A stretch of 64,000 bases of DNA from CAYMSF01 sp964392985 (GTDB taxonomy: Bacteria > Verrucomicrobiota > Lentisphaeria > Victivallales > Victivallaceae), in assembly GCA_964392985.1 (NCBI GenBank), contig CAYMSF010000013.1, positions 16,767 to 80,766 on the forward strand, in the 5' to 3' direction. The translations under genes were made by a program, and so were the position numbers. Of the stretch, positions 61,868-64,000 are shown in pieces (position 1 is the first letter of the stretch; every line of letters begins with the position of its first letter). Under the pieces are notes generated by a model. That model was not told where the DNA came from and did not search any database. It saw only the letters and a list, made by a program, of their open reading frames with translations.

Positions 61868-63862
61868 ATGAAGTTGAAATTTTTAATTGCTTTGACGGTA
61901 ATGGCAACAGCCAGTAGTGGATTCTGTCAATTCCCGGTTGCCGGGGCTGGACCGAATCCGATTATCACCCCCGGACCGGCGCCGCGTTCGGACAATGTCC
62001 GGGCCTCGCAACCCTATGCCAATACAATTGTTCTGGCCGACATCCGCATGAATATTGAAAAGGAAACAGAACAGGTGCATTTTATCCGGGATAATAATGA
62101 CCCGTATGTAATTACCAAAACTTATGTATTGAAGTACGCTGACCCGTACGAAATGCGCCCGTATATCCGTAGCGCAGTACAGTCCAAACGCGTAATTGAA
62201 GACAATACCACTGTCGAATGTATCAAAATGAACGACGGTACTAATGTTCTTCTGGTTTCGGCTGAAGAATTCCGTTTCAAGGACAATACTAACGGTATGA
62301 GTATTGACGAAATTGTTGCACGTCTGGACATCCCGAAAATGGACTCATCATCCGGGCAGAAACGTTACTTTTACTTTCCGAATTTCACTAACGCCAGACA
62401 ACTGGCGGACATGATTCGTAACGTCGGTGCCAACCCGAAGGGCGATGAACTTGAAACCCAGCAGGGTAAAGACGTCATCGTTTATGACGGTCTGCTAAAC
62501 TGCGTATTCTTCTATACCCCGACCTATTCCCGTAAAAATATTGAATATATGCTTAAACAGTATGATACTCCCAATAATGAAGTATCATTAAAATACAGCG
62601 TTTACGAAATTTTCGCGGAAAATGACGGCAAAATCGGCGCTGACTTCCAGTCATGGAAGAATAATGACGGCACCGACCTGCTCGGTACCGGCGGTCGCTA
62701 CCGCAGCAACTGGTCATCCACTTATGCCGGCGACATTCTGCCGAACGGTTCCAGCAAGACTCAGGTTTTTAACTTCAATCCGAAATGGAACAGCCGGTAT
62801 CTTGATTTTCTAATGGCTAAAGGCGGAGCCAAAATATTGACTTCCGGTACACTCAATGTCAGAAACAACCGTACCGGCTATATTGAGCGCCGTACCAACC
62901 TGATGAATGCTCAATACGGTAACAAGATTCCTGACGAAACCGTTGGTGATGCCTACATTGCGCTGGATGCGAAAAAGTTTGTGCTGAACAACAACACGCT
63001 TTATCCCGCTAATCTGACCAATAAAGACAAGTATCGCATCAAAGCCTACGATACCAATGGAACTGCAATTGATTTCTCTAATGTTTTTACTGGTAATTTG
63101 ACGATTACCAAAGTTAATGACAGCCAGAGTAAAATCACCCGGTATTACCTTGATCTGCAGGGTTCCGCGGCCAACTTTAATAAAGGCGGTGGCAGTTTTG
63201 GTCAACAGATTGAAGCGGGTGGATTTGCGTTGGAACGATGTGTAGAAGCTCCAACACCTTATTTCTCTCCGGATACTGCTACGCCCCCGGCGACCGGGTC
63301 ATTCACCTACACTTATGCCTGGACGCCAGTGGAATCCTGGAATACTGATAACAACATGACCATGTATAAAGGTTATCAGATTGTCACCAAACCAAACCCG
63401 GGCGGTTATGGTTTCCGTATCCAGATCAATCCGGCGGTTTGTGAAGAAAATACCATCATGGACGTAGTTATGAATAATGATTCGCTCATCGGCTGGAATT
63501 CCAATGGCACACCGCGAATATCAAAAAACAACACCATTCAAACTAAAGTAATGCTGAGTAACTCCTCTAATCAGTTTGTCATCGGCGGTCTGGAAAAACA
63601 GGAAGTTGTCCGCAGTGTCAGCGGCGTTCCATTCCTTAAAGACCTTCCCGTTCTTGGCTGGGCGTTCTCCACCGAATCTGAATCAACCAAGAAATCACAG
63701 TTGGTTCTAGTGGCGGAATGTACGTTTGTTACTCCGAATGAAAAGATGAAAGAGGGAACGCTTGGGGATGTCAGCAAGCTCCGGGGTAAACTTGAGGATG
63801 CCGGCGACAAGAATGTCTGGGGCTTCCAGCAGCTCTGGATTGACGGCAAGGTGAAGTTCTGA
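61868..63862 (+). CDS. Secretin-like exported protein, second of tandem pair
   Basis: The 664-residue protein has a signal peptide (MKLKFLIALTVMATASSGFC). The layout matches its upstream neighbour: an N-domain-like start (ITKTYVLKYADPYEMRPYI), VSLKYSVYEIFAENDGKIGA, and the secretin-type end SGVPFLKDLPVLGWAFS followed by LVLVAECTFVTP. It is longer by an insert of about 150 residues before the final motif. The two genes look like an old duplication. The protein could form a mixed channel with the first one or be an envelope protein that only borrowed the fold. AAAGGA precedes the ATG. Confidence 0.65.
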   Translation: MKLKFLIALTVMATASSGFCQFPVAGAGPNPIITPGPAPRSDNVRASQPYANTIVLADIRMNIEKETEQVHFIRDNNDPYVITKTYVLKYADPYEMRPYIRSAVQSKRVIEDNTTVECIKMNDGTNVLLVSAEEFRFKDNTNGMSIDEIVARLDIPKMDSSSGQKRYFYFPNFTNARQLADMIRNVGANPKGDELETQQGKDVIVYDGLLNCVFFYTPTYSRKNIEYMLKQYDTPNNEVSLKYSVYEIFAENDGKIGADFQSWKNNDGTDLLGTGGRYRSNWSSTYAGDILPNGSSKTQVFNFNPKWNSRYLDFLMAKGGAKILTSGTLNVRNNRTGYIERRTNLMNAQYGNKIPDETVGDAYIALDAKKFVLNNNTLYPANLTNKDKYRIKAYDTNGTAIDFSNVFTGNLTITKVNDSQSKITRYYLDLQGSAANFNKGGGSFGQQIEAGGFALERCVEAPTPYFSPDTATPPATGSFTYTYAWTPVESWNTDNNMTMYKGYQIVTKPNPGGYGFRIQINPAVCEENTIMDVVMNNDSLIGWNSNGTPRISKNNTIQTKVMLSNSSNQFVIGGLEKQEVVRSVSGVPFLKDLPVLGWAFSTESESTKKSQLVLVAECTFVTPNEKMKEGTLGDVSKLRGKLEDAGDKNVWGFQQLWIDGKVKF

Positions 63863-63944
63863 TAATTTATTAACCCAAACGGGTGGGGTTTCGCCTTGCA
63901 GAACAAGTAATAATGCCTGGCGAATGACTGAAAAATTTCAGTTA

Positions 63945-64000
63945 TATACTCTATAAGGTTGAAATTTTAAAATAGATTGCGAAGATTTTGAAAATTGGTT
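63945..64000. repeat. Left end of another MITE-like copy, cut by window edge
   Basis: Bases from 63949 on match the left end of the element at 18124 almost exactly (one change in about 50). The outer flank here reads TATACTCTATAAG, completing the palindromic end seen on the right side of the 18124 copy. The rest of the element lies beyond the window. It starts 83 bases after the second secretin-like gene. Confidence 0.85.

Noticed and set aside
1..64000. tRNA, rRNA, CRISPR arrays, prophage or insertion sequences
   Set aside because: Reading both strands I found no tRNA-like T-loop context, no regularly spaced repeats and no transposase or phage proteins. A tRNAscan or Infernal run could still find something short.

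Overview
The window looks like chromosome of an anaerobic, fermentative Gram-negative bacterium of the PVC superphylum, most likely Lentisphaerota (Victivallis-like). This rests on gene content and was not checked by any search. Pointers are an NADH-coupled trimeric [FeFe] hydrogenase with the maturases HydE and HydG, a ferredoxin-dependent 2-oxoacid oxidoreductase, corrinoid methyl-transfer proteins, a GH106-like glycosidase, three AraC regulators each divergent from a catabolic gene, and secretin-like and TonB-like envelope genes. I see no rRNA, tRNA, CRISPR array, prophage or transposase. || Layout. 1-3.9 kb: an unrecognised partial gene, the corrinoid reactivase RACo, a corrinoid protein and a divergent AraC regulator. 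3.9-8.2 kb: a polytopic membrane protein and an MFS-HEAT fusion. 8.6-12.8 kb: GH106-like enzyme and its divergent AraC regulator. 13.1-18.1 kb: 2-oxoacid:ferredoxin oxidoreductase (delta, alpha, fused beta-gamma), hisF and malic enzyme, followed by a 265-bp MITE-like repeat. 18.4-20.9 kb: a 39-codon membrane ORF, hydE and an aminotransferase. 21-23.1 kb: AraC regulator divergent from a URO-D-type methyltransferase. 23.3-26.9 kb: alr, aroA and a CTP-dependent polyprenol kinase-like protein. 27.2-30.9 kb: gyrB and recA. 31-35.7 kb: a tight five-gene TPR-ExbB-ExbD-TonB-like-zinc ribbon operon ending in a decayed copy of the repeat. 35.9-42.8 kb: DUF1835 protein, pheA-hydG-aldehyde dehydrogenase operon, gamma-glutamylcyclotransferase-like protein and a DMT permease. 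42.8-46.2 kb: small membrane protein, TPR protein, P-loop kinase and TIM-barrel isomerase. 46.3-52.3 kb: hydCBA and, upstream of it, a hybrid histidine kinase-like protein that lacks its phospho-acceptor residues. 52.3-58.6 kb: P-type ATPase with a riboswitch-like leader, DedA, exonuclease and metG. 58.6-60 kb: hypC-hypD. 60.3-63.9 kb: two tandem secretin-like exported proteins, then the left end of another repeat copy at the window edge. || How the genes fit together. Oxoacid oxidation would reduce ferredoxin, and the HydABC enzyme could use reduced ferredoxin plus NADH to make H2. HydE and HydG build its H-cluster; HydF is not in the window. HypC and HypD imply that a [NiFe] hydrogenase lies elsewhere. 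Corrinoid protein, RACo and the URO-D-like protein form a methyl-transfer toolkit. || The most interesting signal is the leader of the P-type ATPase gene: a multi-helix domain closed by a short P1 stem overlaps a near-perfect 18-bp hairpin followed by eight T residues just before the ribosome binding site. That is the layout of a transcription-attenuating riboswitch. Other notable items are the MITE family with 29-bp inverted ends, the degenerate kinase upstream of hydCBA, and the secretin-like gene pair.
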